Shown piece by piece: positions 23,271-35,673 of a DNA stretch of 64,000 nt. Every line of letters starts with the position of its first letter. Within the stretch, counting starts at the first letter, position 1. The notes under the pieces are model-generated. The model saw only the letters and a list, made by a program, of their open reading frames with translations, had not been told where the DNA came from and ran no database searches. A program made the position numbers and the translations under genes. This DNA is from Hymenopellis radicata (Eukaryota; Basidiomycota; Agaricomycetes; Agaricales; Physalacriaceae): contig JADNRX010000165.1 of NCBI GenBank assembly GCA_015501595.1, positions 1-64,000 of the forward strand, written 5' to 3'.

Positions 23271-24969
23271 ATGTCGTCGCTTCCCCTTGCGGAAACCAAA
23301 AATATCGCTCAAGTACCGCATATACTCAAGATCACAGCCTCCAATGGAGGGAGCGGACAAGCGAAACTTAGTTCTGCCCTTGTCAGCATACCCAATCACA
23401 ATACAAAGCTCAAAGATCTCGATTTGGCAGGCGCCATGGAGGCGCGTCTTCAAAGCGCCGCGCAATTTGGCATGGTACGCCAGGTATCAATTAAGATTCC
23501 CTACACGATTAACTTGAACAGAATGACCTTATGCCGAACCACGAGCAACGAGAGTCGATCTTACACCAGTCCATGATCATTATCGTGAAATCCCTCATCG
23601 AGCATCATCCAGAATTCAAGCACCTTGCGAATAATCCTCTGCTGCAGTACAAGCCCCGCCGACCTCTTCCTCTTCATTTTAGGAATCAGCATATTTCCGT
23701 TCATTCCGTTGTTGGGAAGCACACCACCGCGCTGTACACCTCGCTCATAAATGAGACGTACACAAAACAGCTGGGCCTCGATGCGAAGATGTTTGAGAAC
23801 TGTTTAATACCCAGTCCGTCATTCGAATTCTATTCATCACCGTAGTTGACTTTTTATCTAAGGTGTCAACAGCAGTTCGATAAATCAGGCTATTCGAAAA
23901 GCTCAGATAGCTTTGCGTCGTGCACCCCAACCATTGACTCCAGAACAGAAGCTCATCACGTCACTACAGGTAGATCCCTTTGTCCAACTCCATCCATATG
24001 AATAATTCTGCTTGCACAGCTCGGTCCCGGTCTTCTAGATATCATGAAAACTTTTGTCAAAGCGTCCCTCGATAATCATGTCGGCCGCCCAGACATCCCT
24101 GGTTCATGGTCGTCGACTTTCTCTATACTAAACAAAGCGCATCTCGCGAGTGGCGACCCCAAGGATTACCACAGCCTCGTTACTACCCTCGAGACCATGA
24201 TGAAAGCGTCCTTCCTCGACTGCTGGCGCACCAACTGTGGTTTCCCCTCCGTCGAGGCCTTCGCTGCCTCCAGCCCCACACCCTCAGATCTCCTCGCCAT
24301 CGCGCGGAAAATAGCCATCAACCACGCGAAACGCATCGTCCCGCACGATGCTAACAATCCGGACGATGCGCAATATGCGAGCGAGTACGATACGGAGGAA
24401 TGCGCCGCGTCGGATACAGTTTTATACAACGGCAGACTTGGCCTGACCACGCTCCTCCGCATATTTATACTAAAGTACGCGATCGACGATGGGGATATCG
24501 GAAGGGCGGAGGATATATTCGGAGTTGTCAGTATAGCGCTGACAGGTGGCGGCAAGGATGCGTGGGCCGAAGAGCTCTTTCATTATATTCATGGCATCAA
24601 GTGCCTGTGGCCCGAGCCGTTTGTGTAAGTTCGGTTTTTTCTACCTGTGCTCTCCGTTGGCTGATTGACTCCAAGGGATATCATGCGCGACAGCCTCATC
24701 ATAAACATATTCCGGGAGGGCTCGAATGCGCAGCCGGCTGATGTCTCCAAGGAATACCTGTCTGCGTATGCCAAGGTGAAGCCGAAAGTTGTTTGTAGAA
24801 CCAGTCACGCCCTAATGAATGTTGCTGTCTATAGTACTTCATAACGGTGAACGACGCGCCCGCAGACTTGTGGCACAAGGCCGAGAGTGTGGAAGACGCC
24901 GTTGGTATCGTTGACGCGTTTGACGCGTGGATGAACCGCGATCAACCTCAAGGCTGCATCGTTCAGTAG
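23271..24969 (+). CDS. DUF6589-like protein, copy 3
   Basis: Exons read as 23271-23474 (or 23483), 23522-23813, 23863-23969, 24020-24624, 24676-24790 and 24835-24969. Together they total 1,458 nt, one frame of 485 residues plus stop. Introns are 46-50 nt, all GT..AG; the exon 2 donor has weakened to GTCCGT. Features seen: NQAIRKAQIALRR in exon 3, a long helical exon 4 with CWRTNCGFPS and a Phe/Leu-rich stretch, then GGGKDAWAEELFHYIHG and DLWHKAES near the end. The spacing of the last 150 residues recalls DUF6589, a mushroom family of unknown function often multiplied in genomes. There is no signal peptide or membrane segment. Substitutions against copy 2 keep the frame, so the gene may be active. 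Confidence 0.65.
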
Positions 24970-25332
24970 GCGCGAGTACTATCTTTGTTTGTCTGGCGAT
25001 GGAGCGGCCATAATTGAAGATTGCTTTATTTGGAAATTGCCGACAGCCGTCGCAGTCAAGCACGCTCCGTGCCATTTTTCGGGAGAATATGGAGGATAAC
25101 TCGGTGGTGGCAATTAGGGTAGAAGGGCAGCGAGTGTAGCAGCTGCGGTGAGTGCTAGTGCTATGGGTAGCAGGCGAGACGAAGCAATATAGTCTACTAT
25201 GCATGTCAATGAAATTTGTAGTTCATTCAAAAACAGATCTGAACCAACGAAATCCGAGGAAGGAATACACTAATCTATTCCATAAACAGATTGCTGTCGA
25301 AATGAAAAACAGATTTTCGCAGATGACCGCCA

Positions 25333-26511
25333 CCTAGAGGCGTGCCTGATCCAGATCTCTGATTGCGCGCGCCAGCGAGCATCCATGGAGCTCGTGAGCC
25401 GGCTGGACTAGCTAGATCTCCTCCGTGCTGCCAAAACGTCAGAGCTCCGAAAATTTGTACAGCTATGTATCCACTGTATCTCAATCACATCGCTGCATTT
25501 CTTTGCCATTCAGAAGAATAATGTGTCCCAGTGCCGCCCTACAAAGATTCCCCGCGCAAATGTGACGCTTCTCGTGTCATGCAGATATTCGATGGGTGAA
25601 GAACTTGGGTGGTAGACCGCTACAGGAGAGACTACTTGATTTTTCGCGTCGTTCCATAAATCAATCTTATTGAAATCCTTTGACTGTCATCCCTTACTGC
25701 TTTCATTGCGGCGTAGCCGCCTCGCTGGCGCTCGCATCCGTGGGCATCCCACAGTACATTGCCAGAATAGTATGTTTGGTAGTGTAATACTTTTTCCATT
25801 TCGACCTGTTGCTACCTAGCTGTCGCATCGATACTCAAGGAACAGTATAAGACTGTCCACATCCGGGCAACTCTCGTGCAAGAGGAAGTGTGGAGGCTTG
25901 TAAGGGTTGTGTTGGTATTTACAGTGTTTAAATTGTTTACAGAATTAAACAGAATTCAACTGTCATATGAGAAAGATATTGGGCTGACCTAGTCCAGGTA
26001 AACGCTCGCGTTGCAGAACTTTGGCAATGGCATTGAGAGGGCGACGCACGCCACGCAAGACCACTGATGGCCGCATCACATGTCGTGGGAATGATATCAG
26101 AGATCTGAATCAGCACACGCCACCTAGGCCTCCCATGTCGAACCTGTGTCGAAAGCTTAGCTCCATTCCAAAACACGCCTCAAGCTGTCTAAACGCTGCA
26201 AGTGCTTGCTTTCAGTATGTAAGTACTCTCTTCCGGGATTTCCGCGTCTTAGTAACGAAAAACCTAGAAGCGAAAAACGATTTTCGAGTCTTACGATTTC
26301 TACTTTATGGGACCTCCAAAACCTCTCGCGCGGTAAATATAAGCCGCTACGACTGTCAGCTGCTCTCCATCGTGCGGTCATCCATTGAAATTATCACTAA
26401 TCCTGAGGGCGTGGCAACGGAGGATGCGTCACGGGGAAACCTCGGATAAATACCAGCCCAACTGGCGATGCCCTCATCTTCTCGCCCCCATCTCCCAGCC
26501 TATCTGCTAGC
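25333..26511. other. Intergenic, unique to unit 3 side
   Basis: No gene was recognised. The last ~70 bp before the DUF1479 start has a TATA-like ggataaatac and a CT-rich tract (ccctcatcttctcgccccc), which probably form its promoter. A short inverted repeat lies near 25,710 (gcggcgtagccgc). Confidence 0.5.
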
Positions 26512-28326
26512 ATGCTTTACATCCCGCGCATGTCGCCGCGCGCTTTGACGCGCCCCCTGTCGCGGTCTCTGGCCACGGTCGCGTCGCGCAAGCCCAAGGC
26601 GGAGGGCTCCATCGCGGCGATCTTCACATCGCTTGACGCCAACAAGGGCGCGGACGCGCTGCCCGAGCGGTTCGGCCAGCTCAAGCGCGAGATATTCCGC
26701 AACGGCATCGTGCAGAGCTGGCGCGAGGTCGTCGCGGAGCTCGAGGTGGTCACTGACAAGGTCGTTGCCAAAGGATCTGAGGTAGGCGCCGTGGTCCTTT
26801 CTCACGTCTCTGAGTCTTACCTGCTGTGAAGATTATTCCCAAAATCTCCTACGCTGATATCCGTAAAGGGCTCTCACCTGAGCAGGTCCAGGCCGTCAAA
26901 GACGTTGGAAGCGTAATTGTTTCGGGCGCTGTGCCCCCCGAGGTCGGAAAGTTCTCCTTCGGGATTCAACGCGTGCACTAACCTCCTCATAGGAAGCTCT
27001 TGCGTGGAAGGCGTCCATCCGATCATATGTTGAAGAAAATAAACCTCGGATTAAAGGTAAACAATGATTATGAAGTTCAACTTCGTATTAAAACCCGGTT
27101 GATACTAGGCTTCCCTGAGAACGATGTTCAGGTCTTCGAGCTGTACAACACCAAAGCACAAATGGCAGCGCGTACCCATCCTGCCATCCTCGAGACCCAG
27201 CGCACGCTTCTCTCTCTTTGGCATTCCGAAGTCTCGCCGGCCAACGTGAGCCTTACCTCGCCCCTCTCATACTTTGACCGTCTCCGCATCCGGAACCCCG
27301 GGGACATGCAGTTCACTTTGGGGCCCCACGTCGATGGGGGATCGCTCGAACGCTGGGAGGACCCAACCTTCCGCTCGTTCTACGGTCGCATTCTCGAAGG
27401 AGGAAGCAACTGGCGGCTGCACGACCCCTTCGACGCCGGGAAGCGCATGGGGTCCGTACAGGACCTCTATCACACGCCGTACGCTTCCGTTCTACATTTC
27501 ACCGTGAGCTTACTGAGCCTCGTGGTTTTAGCAACCAATGCTCGATCTTCAGGCCTTTCCAAGGCTGGACGTCGATCTCTGAGACTGGGCCTGGCGAAGG
27601 GACGCTCCGCCTGTTGCCTTTCCTTAAGCTTTCGTCGGCTTATATGCTGCTTCGCCCCTTCTTCCGGCCCTCTGCGTCTGGGCGCCTGTCGGAGTGGGAA
27701 CTGGACCTCGACACGACGAGCTTCCCCGGCGCGCGCATCGGGACAACGCAAGAGTTGAATCCGAAGACGCACCCGCATCTGCGGCTGGACGAGACCATGG
27801 TCGCTGTGCCCAAGGTGCAGCCTGGGGACCAGGTTTATTGTGATTCAATTCTACGTTCAAGAATGCGGACCATCATCACTGATCATAGCTTATAGGGCAC
27901 TGTGATGTCGTGCATGCCGTTGAAGCTGCACACCAGGGCAAATCCGATTCTTCAGTCATGTATATCCCGGCCGTTCCGCTTACCGTCGAAAAGTGAGGCT
28001 TAGACTGAGAGCTGCCATCATTTGAACTTGTGAAGGGACTGACGAGACTGCACTAGCGCCGACTACCTTCGTGATCAACGTGTCTGCTTTGAGAAGGGTC
28101 TTCCCCCTCCGTGCGACTGTCTTTCTTTATCTTTAACAGAGCCTCAGACATGCTCATAATTCTTTTCAGCGACTTCCCCGGTGGTGACGGAGAGTCCTAC
28201 AACACTGGACGTGGAGCCGTCGATGATATCGCAACCGCCGAAGGGCGAAGAGCTGTCGGGTTTGAGCCCTTCCCCACAAATGGAGAGCCTCTCTTCGCAG
28301 AAGCGAATCGCGTCTTGGGTCTCTAG
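26512..28326 (+). CDS. DUF1479 family (YbiU-like) Fe(II)/2-oxoglutarate oxygenase-type protein
   Basis: Eight exons (26512-26781, 26832-26942, 26993-27056, 27109-27478, 27532-27839, 27896-27992, 28057-28110, 28170-28326) join to exactly 1,431 nt, giving 476 residues. Family signatures in order: IPKISYADI, VQVFELYNTKAQMAARTHP, DRLRIRNPGDMQFTLGPHVD, GGSLERWEDP, CSIFRPFQGWTS, GPGEGTL, LLRPFFRP, WHCDVVHAVE and MYIPAVPLT. The HxD (HVD) and the later His (DVVHAV) fit the metal-binding triad of cupin-fold oxygenases. The substrate is unknown. The Arg-rich start (MLYIPRMSPRALTRPLSRS) could be a mitochondrial presequence. Fragments of its exon 1 occur at 3,011 and 14,160. Confidence 0.9.
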
Positions 28327-28516
28327 TTAATCCAACTTGTGTTCATTCTGCATACCTCTCCCTAGTCAGTGTTGTAACATCTTACTCTTCCTTTCCGTCT
28401 CGGTTTCAACAATAACAAATGTCCATTACCACCGCTATCGAATAGAAAGTCCATCGTAATGAAGTAAGGAAAGTGAAGCAAGTCGTTAAAAGTCCTTAAT
28501 CATGAAATCCCGCCAC

Positions 28517-29140
28517 TCAGTTACCAGCTCCAGTGCCGTTCGTGGCGATGGCCAACGCCTTGAAGGCGGCGAATGACTTGGGATCGTTGTCGGGAGGCGG
28601 GTTAATGGCGAACACCATTCCTGAAGCGTAGTCGTGAGTAGACAGCGCGGGGTTGGATTTTAGTGCGACTTACCCTTGCCACAATGACCAGTCTGCTCGC
28701 AGTGGATCCAGACAGGTTTCTCGTCAGCAACCGTGACGTAGAATGCCCTGGCCTCGTCAGAATCAGGAGCAACGGGAGTACTGTAAATCACGATGTTAAC
28801 TCGGAAAGAAAGGGAAGAAAACCAAGACTTACAATCCAGAACTGATACCCGACTCAAGGGGAACACAGGGTGTATCGAATGCCGACTGGGTGACGGTATG
28901 GTTCTTTGGGTTGCTGAAGACCAAGTCAGTTCATCTTATTCGCACAATAAGATACCAATCAACTCACAAGTTGAACCGAACGATATCGCCTGGGTCGGCG
29001 TAAATGTACTCGGGATCGTACACCAGCTGGCCGTTCGGACCCACAGATACCTGATAAGTCTTGGGCTGCCAAGCGGGCAAAGCCAGAGTCGGGACAACTG
29101 CAGCAGAAAGAGCAAGAAGAAAAGCGGATTTCATCATCAT
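28517..29140 (-). CDS. Secreted cupredoxin-type copper protein
   Basis: Four exons read on the minus strand, starting at the ATG at 29,140 (MMMKSAFLLALSAAVVPTLA, a clear signal peptide) and ending ATNGTGAGN. After the leader come YQVSVGPNGQLVYDPEYIYA and DPGDIVRF, then NPKNHTVTQSAFDTPC and PVWIHCEQTGHCGKGM. The His of NHTV and the Cys, His and Met of HC..HCGKGM match the type-1 copper ligands of fungal cupredoxins. About 155 residues, single domain, with no long Ser-rich tail. Introns are ~50 nt with canonical ends. An AATATAAGAGG element ~120 bp upstream may be its TATA box. Probably an extracellular or wall electron-transfer protein. Confidence 0.85.
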
Positions 29141-30410
29141 GTAAAGAAGCACGTAGGCGCGAAGAAGTTGAAGTTGAAGTTGGAAAGGCGCCGACGGAAG
29201 AAACAGAAGAAACAGAAAGTGCTGGTAGAGAAACACAGAGAGCAGCCTGAGCCTCTTATATTGAGCCCTTTGCGCGCATTCCACTGATTCGGGTCGGCAA
29301 CAGGCTCTGCTAGAGTGTCGTGACTGGCTTGTTGATACACTCAGCATCATGGCATTGCAGGACGAATCATGGGCGAACGATGACCGTTCCACAAGGGAGC
29401 AGCTAGCATCCAAGTCAGTGCTTGAGGTCATTCAGAGCTGATTGGTTTCAATGAACTTTGTTTTGCTACACGTGTTGCGAAAATCAACAAACTCTGCCGG
29501 TCGAAGCGCATTTGAGGATGAGACCTTCAAAGCAGGTCCAGCACCTTCCCTATTGCGCACCTTCGCTGATGTCATCTCATTCGGAGTGAGAGATATCGAG
29601 GACGGGCGTGCAAGAACATGCGATTCCCAGGTCTACACGGTGTGTTTGAAGGCACTCAGGATATGGAGGCCATGAAAGACGTGCCTCAAGTAGCTTAGGC
29701 TATCTGCACTATCGTCGCTGCTGCAAGTCATCTAACGGCGCTCGTACAGCCGGCGCAGACGTCTATGATGGCGCCTATAATGCAGGTACCTTGGTAGTAG
29801 GTACTGAAAAGCATGAAATAGCGGTCGTCTCAGTTTAACGTATCCGCTGCACTGATCACGGCAGCTGAGCGTGTCCGAAATACTTCGTGAGGTTGGACAC
29901 TGCCCGAGTTCGAGCGACTGTTTGAGGAGAGCGGCGTGAAACGCCCTGATAGTATGTCATACCAGTCCTTCATTGTTGCAATTCCTTGATATGTACTTAC
30001 AAATTGAGAATACCTCATTGTTCGACTGATTGGCATTGTGATTCATTCCTGGAGATCTCTCCTAGATCCCTCGTGCAGCGTGCCAGTGGTCCAGCCATAG
30101 TTATCTTCGATTAGGGATCGGCAATTTTCTGCGCCCATTGTCCACCCGGCGATAATATCACAAGATGACCCGCTAACACATTACTGTAACAATGGGTCCA
30201 CATCTCGAGTCCACGTCCACTAACCGAATGTGGCAAAGAAAGAAAGTGGGTTCCAAATTGGGTAACTGTGTGACTGGCATCCCATTGTGACAAGTTCGAT
30301 CATCTGAATTTGGCAATTACAGTCATTGTCAAGACGCGAACAAAGACTCGCGTCGTCGCGTTATAAAAGCGTGAGTTTCCTGGTCTTTGTTTCTCAACCA
30401 CTCCCTCATC
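29141..30410. other. Intergenic
   Basis: No gene was recognised on either strand. The right end (30,359-30,367, gttataaaag) is a TATA box for the FunK1 kinase gene, ~45 bp before its ATG. Confidence 0.5.
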
Positions 30411-33090
30411 ATGGCGACTTTTCCCCAGCATCAGACCGCGCCCGGGAGATTATTCACGACACCGCGCAAAGCGCCCAGAATGACCCAACAAGGAGCTGCT
30501 ACATTCAATCTCAACGACCAGCGGTTCTATCTGAAGGAATCCACCACTGGAAACACTGTTCAAGTCCCCGCCGACGCCTACCTTTCCCACTATACCAGTC
30601 TCCTCCACTCTCAGCGAGACACCGACGACTTGGTCTCTCACGTTGAAAGAAAGCTCAAGGCAGAGAACGATTTGACCAGAAATGGCTGGGTCGCAACGAA
30701 CGTTCAAGGGCCTACCGAAGATCGCGTTTTCAAGAGACTGGAGGACATCGCAGAGAGCATCCATGACCACTGCGTGGAGTGGAACAAGACGAAGCGGCAT
30801 CCCAAGCTCCGGAAACGCACGACTCGTCTCATCTGTCGACCGGGCCATACAACTGCCTCTGAGGTTCGCGGGGGATCTATGAGGACAGATGCCCGGTTCA
30901 TCCTCCTCGAGGAGGAAGGCAAGACAGTCGATAGCGAGAATGTTCCAACGTCTGCAGTTGCTGGCCCGGCAGAATTCAAGTGCCAGCTGAATGACGAGTT
31001 CAGGATTGATGTATGTATCGCGATGTCACTATCATGCCTTGTTTTGACCTCCTTTTTTTAGAACGAGAGCAAAGTCCTTGGAGCTGTCGGTCACATCATC
31101 TACGCTGATCCGTGTCGGCGCTCTGTGATGGCCTTCACCATCGAGGACCGTTTTATGCGGTTCTGGTACTTTTCCAGATCGCACATCACTGTATCTGCTG
31201 AATTCGATTACCACGCGGTGAGTTGACCTGAGCGCATTTATCCCACCATTTTCTTACAGTTTGTCTCAGAATCCTACGCTCTTCATTCGTTTTGTCATCT
31301 TCATGACCTTCGCTTCCCTTGAAGACCTTGGATACGACCCTACCGTTAAGCGCATTCACGTCAGCGAGGAGGAAATTCAATATCGCTTCACCGTCGGCGA
31401 CAAAGTGTACCAGACCACCGGAGTCATTCACGAAATGAACCTGGACATTGTCACTCGTGCCACGCGGGTATGGGAAGTCGTGGAACTCGGCCCGGGCGAC
31501 GTACCCATCGGTGGAAGCAAGGTTTTGAAGGACGTTTGGCTTTACTTTGACGCAAAGCCGGAATCGGACATCTACAACGAGATCTTCGCAGCCCTTCGGC
31601 AATTGGATGAAGCTGGCAGTGTTCCGGAGAGCGAGCGTCCCCCTCCATTGCAGCCAGGTTCCTCTTTGGAGGAGGATGCGAAACATTATTTCATGACGAT
31701 CATTTCAGACTCCATTGTCATGATAAATGGACAGCCGGATGAGGCGCAGGAGCCGCCGGCTGGTCACATCGAGTTCTTCTATACTGAGGAAGAGGAAAAG
31801 GTTGCGAAGGAGGCTACCATCGAGGGCTCTCAGCGAGGGGACGTCGACGGTTGTACGCCTAAACTCAAGAGGGCCGACGGAGCCGCATATCCGCACAAGA
31901 AAAGGACGCATCGACGAATTGTGTTTGAGGAGGTGTGCCGCACCCTCTACAAGGTCTTATCCTACGCCGACTTTGCGAAGGGACTAGCACAGCTTGTCTA
32001 CGGTAATGTTCGACTATTTTGTTCTCTTCCACAGAACTGACGCAGTCTTATCTCAGGCCTGGCATACATGCGCTTAGCAGGATTTGTTCATCGCGATGTC
32101 AGCCCCGGGAATTGCCTGATTTACAAGGGCCAAACCAAGATCTCTGACCTTGAATATGCCCGCCCGTATGCTGCCCCGGGCCATGGCGCTGCCCCGCTCA
32201 CCGTATGTTTTCCGTCATAAATGTAATATCTTGTGCTAAAGAGGTGTTAGGGCACCCCGGGATTCATGGCAGTGGAATATCAAGTAGGGAGACATCTTTT
32301 TGAACTTCCTCGAGTCCTCGTACGTATCCGCCACGGGAAGCCACCGCCCCCCGATCAGGCTGATTGGTTCAAGTTCAACTTTCTCCATGACCTCGAGTCC
32401 GTCATCTGGATTTATCTGTGGTTCTTACTGGAAACTCTCCCCGAATCTTTCACCCCAGCGGAGGTTGTACGGCACAAGAAACCTATCCTAAGCCTCTATC
32501 ATATGCTGTTTGATGGGTCCCTCCGTGGTTCCGCGGACCGTCGCATGTTCATGGAGCATTGCGCGACTGTTAAGGGGCGTGAGTATAAAGAAGTCATAAG
32601 CGCTCTTACGGAGGTGCATGGCGTAGACTCCATGATACCCAAAGCCTTACAAGCCTTCCAATGCCTGGCAGGCTGTTATGGTGCGGTGGAATCGTCGAAA
32701 CCACTTTTTCCGGAGTCCCCACATATGACGCACTGGGACCGTAAAGTGTTTCTGCACGAGTTTTATGAGGACATCCACTTTTACTTCATGGACGTGCACG
32801 AGCAGATGAAGGAGAAGACTGATATGGCGCTTCCGATCTGGTACACTGACCAGGAGGCGAAGCACAGGGCTCAGCAGGCAGCGGGCCCTTCGAAGAAGCG
32901 TTCTGCGGGGAATGGTCGGAACAAAAGGCCTCGGACGGGTACAGGCCGGGACAGTGAGCCATACGTACCGCCTGTTGTCGCAGACGAAGACGAAGACGAG
33001 GAGTCGGACTCTGAGCCACCATCACCCACCGAAGAGAGCCAAAAGAGGAAGGTTGTTGCAGGAAAGAGGAAGAGAGGTGGTCGGGCTTAG
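30411..33090 (+). CDS. FunK1-type fungal protein kinase
   Basis: Five exons (30411-31010, 31062-31217, 31270-32002, 32057-32202, 32251-33090), all phases consistent. The N-terminal ~330 residues form the helical FunK1 leader (FASLEDLGYDPTVKRI, TRVWEVVELG). The catalytic loop HRDVSPGNCLIY lies near 32,090, followed by KISDLEYA (DLE in place of DFG) and GTPGFMAVE. HDLESVIWIYLW near 32,390 is the conserved FunK1 C-lobe motif. The C-terminus is basic and acidic low complexity (KKRSAGNGRNKRPR, DEDEDEESDSEPPSP, KRKRGGRA), suggesting nuclear location. The family is expanded in mushrooms and its substrates are largely unknown. A TATA box precedes it. Confidence 0.9.
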
Positions 33091-33443
33091 GCTTGCGCAG
33101 TTTCCCCCAAGATATTTTTCTCTCACATGTATTTCTTCTATATCACGTAGTATTTATTCTATAGGCGCACATATGAATCCACGTTGTACTTTTCATCCGT
33201 CTTCTTCCTACAGTGTCACTTATTTACATCATGGGGAAGAAATCGTGCTGGAAGAAGACATCATTGCTCGAGGTACAAGCCGCTCAGTGCCTGTCAGAAG
33301 AAAACCGAGTCGCCAACTCTACGAAAACAAAATCTTTTCAGAAGCTATGTGGCCAGACGAAATGAATCACTGGACGTCTCCGGATCCGAGGTACCTCCTG
33401 CGACTTTAACGTCCCAGCCAAGTACATAGTATTATAAAGTCCC

Positions 33444-35060
33444 TCATAGATACACCCAAAAAGTAAGAAAAACGGATAACAACGTATAAAATGGTCCATT
33501 GGTAGCATACGAAGCAGCAGCGTTCGTCCCCGACGCAGCGGCACTGGCACTCTTCGTCGAACTCGTAGCAGAAGTCTCAGAGGGCGCGTGCGACGTCGTC
33601 GACCGCGTACTGCTGGCGGTACTGATAGTCGAGCTAACGGCAGTACTAGTAGACGATGCACTACCCTGTGAAGACGTGGCGGCAGAAGAAGAAGGAAGCA
33701 CAGAAGACTAATGGAGAGTAATAAAACGAACTGCCCAAACACGGAAAAAAAGACTTACGGTAGTCGTGGCGGGGATGCTGAGGGTAGCCGCGCCATTGCT
33801 AATCGAGCCAACGCCAGCGCACTGTGACGACGCAGGCGCTGGGTGCGCATCAGGAGTTGCGGCGTCTCCTTGGTGGAAGGTCGATGTCCCATAAACGCCC
33901 ATCGGCTTCAGATAAAGGTCATGAATCAAACGCGTGGAGAGTGACATGTGCATACCTCGCCGCTATCGCCCTCGCACGACTCAAAGGTTCCCGCATCATA
34001 CCGAGCAGGCATATTCCACGCGCAGCCCATCTCGTCGTAAATGTGCTGACCTGAAATTCACCCCGATGAGACTGCAACGCTGTAGAACAGAGGTAGGTTC
34101 TTACAGAATCCTGGTGCGTTGCTCCCCGCAGGATCACAAGCGCGGAAACAGAACTCGCTCGCGGACATGAAGTTCTGGAAAACATCGTCAGTTCGAGTCC
34201 AGACGTTGTTGTCATTGACTTAACAGTCCATTCATGCACTTGCTCGAGTTGACCGAAAGCTGTGGAGAACACAAGCCCGCCGATAGGGTTTCCTACAAAC
34301 GAATGTTAATTAATCATCGCGTCCAGTCATAGATCATGATGTCCCCGACCATTGCCATCTGCTCCGTGGGGATCAAGCTCGCCACCAGCATCGCCCGCTG
34401 GGATGTTGAGCTTCGTCAAGTCACCAACACCTGTCGAAACGCTGTCAACTACAGGAGCCTAAAGCCAGACTCAAAAGTGTACACACCTGTCACCTGCACA
34501 AAATCTGGCGTTTTGACAAAATGGACACCCTGGATGGCGCCGTCGGGTATCAAGCGAGTACCATAACCGCTCTAGTACACAGTGATGATAAGCTTTCTCG
34601 TCCGAGTTCAAGTGCGAAGCGACGATTACCTTCATACACCAAGCAACTTCGATACGCTATCCCCAATCCGTCAATCTTCGAATCTCAAAAAGGTAAGGCG
34701 CCTTGCCTCAGTGTTTCCAATCACAGAATCCGCGCCTGGCGAGGGAGGTGCCCACAGACAGCTGATAACAAATTAACACGCATCAGCATCCTGTCAGTAT
34801 CAACATGGCGCACGCACAAATCATCCACGCTGTTAACTTCCCACTACCATATTAGCGCACGCAACGCACACTCCCAAGATAGACAACACACTGTAAGCAT
34901 TCTGGCACATCGACGTCTGACTCGACGCCGTCCCGCATTTATTCGTGCCCGTCTGGCCCTCCTCAGTCGTCTCCGGCGCCGTGTCAGGCAAGTACGTCGC
35001 GCTATACTGCGCCGACGCGCACGTCAAAAAGAGCGAAAGGAGGACAACAGATTCGAACAT
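33444..35060 (-). CDS. Secreted Ser-rich, probably GPI-anchored macrofungal protein
   Basis: Starts at the ATG at 35,060 (MFESVVLLSLFLTCASA, signal peptide) and ends at 33,444 with a Ser/Thr/Ala-rich stretch and hydrophobic tail (FYTLLSVFLTFWVYL), as in GPI precursors. In between are the blocks QTSMCQNAY, LWAPPSPGADSVIGNTE, GYGTRLIPDGAIQGVHF, KLNIPAGDAGGELDPHGADG, STAFGQLEQVHEWT, MSASEFCFRAC and MPARYDAGTFESC. Their order matches a family widespread in Agaricomycetes and of unknown function. About seven introns of ~50 nt. Splice junctions between the first exons (35,000-34,690) are less certain. Probably wall-bound. Confidence 0.8.
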
Positions 35061-35673
35061 CGTCCACAATCAAAGAGCGACAAAAAGTTGGTGGGTGGGA
35101 AGGGGAAGAAGACGGCGAGCTTCTGATAGCCAGGAAAGGGGATTTTATCCCTCCAGGGCAGTACTATCTTTAGAACCGCTTTCAGTACGTCGGGGCCCCT
35201 TGCCCGTAGGTGCAATGTGCACGAAGGAAGAGCTGCCTAATTCTAAAATAGATTGAGGTTCAAACGCGAGTTTGAATGTGATCGGGATGGGTTGGCCGAG
35301 ACTTCAACCTATGAACAGGATGAGTGCACGCGGCCAGTCAGATACGAGAAAGGGAGTCGCGTGGACGTTATAGATCGATGCCGTGAACGCTTTAGAGCCT
35401 GTCCGGTGTCAGTCGGTCCAACAGCAAGAATGACTGACGGATACGACACTATTGGGGGGTTTCAAGCATCAGGAGTCGGTGAAGGAGTGTAAGATGAACT
35501 CATGAAGTCTTACACCAGCGCCGTTGTGGACCAACAGCAAGAATGGCCGACGGATACGAGACCATCGGGGGTTCAAAAGGACCGCTAGATGAAGGAGAAT
35601 TCATTCTTACACAATCGAGGATGAACGGGCAGGACACCCATATCTATTAACATACATCTGTTTACACTGTACC
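35061..35673. other. Intergenic between a divergent promoter and the RAD16-like 3' end
   Basis: No gene was seen. It contains two similar ~55-bp stretches (agcaagaatggccgacggatacgac type) near 35,423-35,465 and 35,530-35,575, a small direct repeat. Confidence 0.5.

Larger units (their letters stand above)
22348..25332. repeat. Partial third unit, diverged
   Basis: Homologous to the first ~2.95 kb of units 1 and 2: start region, minisatellite, DUF6589-like gene and 3' flank. The first ~90 bp after the junction is replaced, and the gene shows scattered substitutions. Homology stops near 25,330, after the shared run gattttcgcagatga. Beyond it this unit has ~1.2 kb of unique sequence and then the intact DUF1479 gene, whereas units 1 and 2 jump after ~60 bp to a fragment of that gene. 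This suggests that copy 3 is the ancestral arrangement. Confidence 0.85.
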
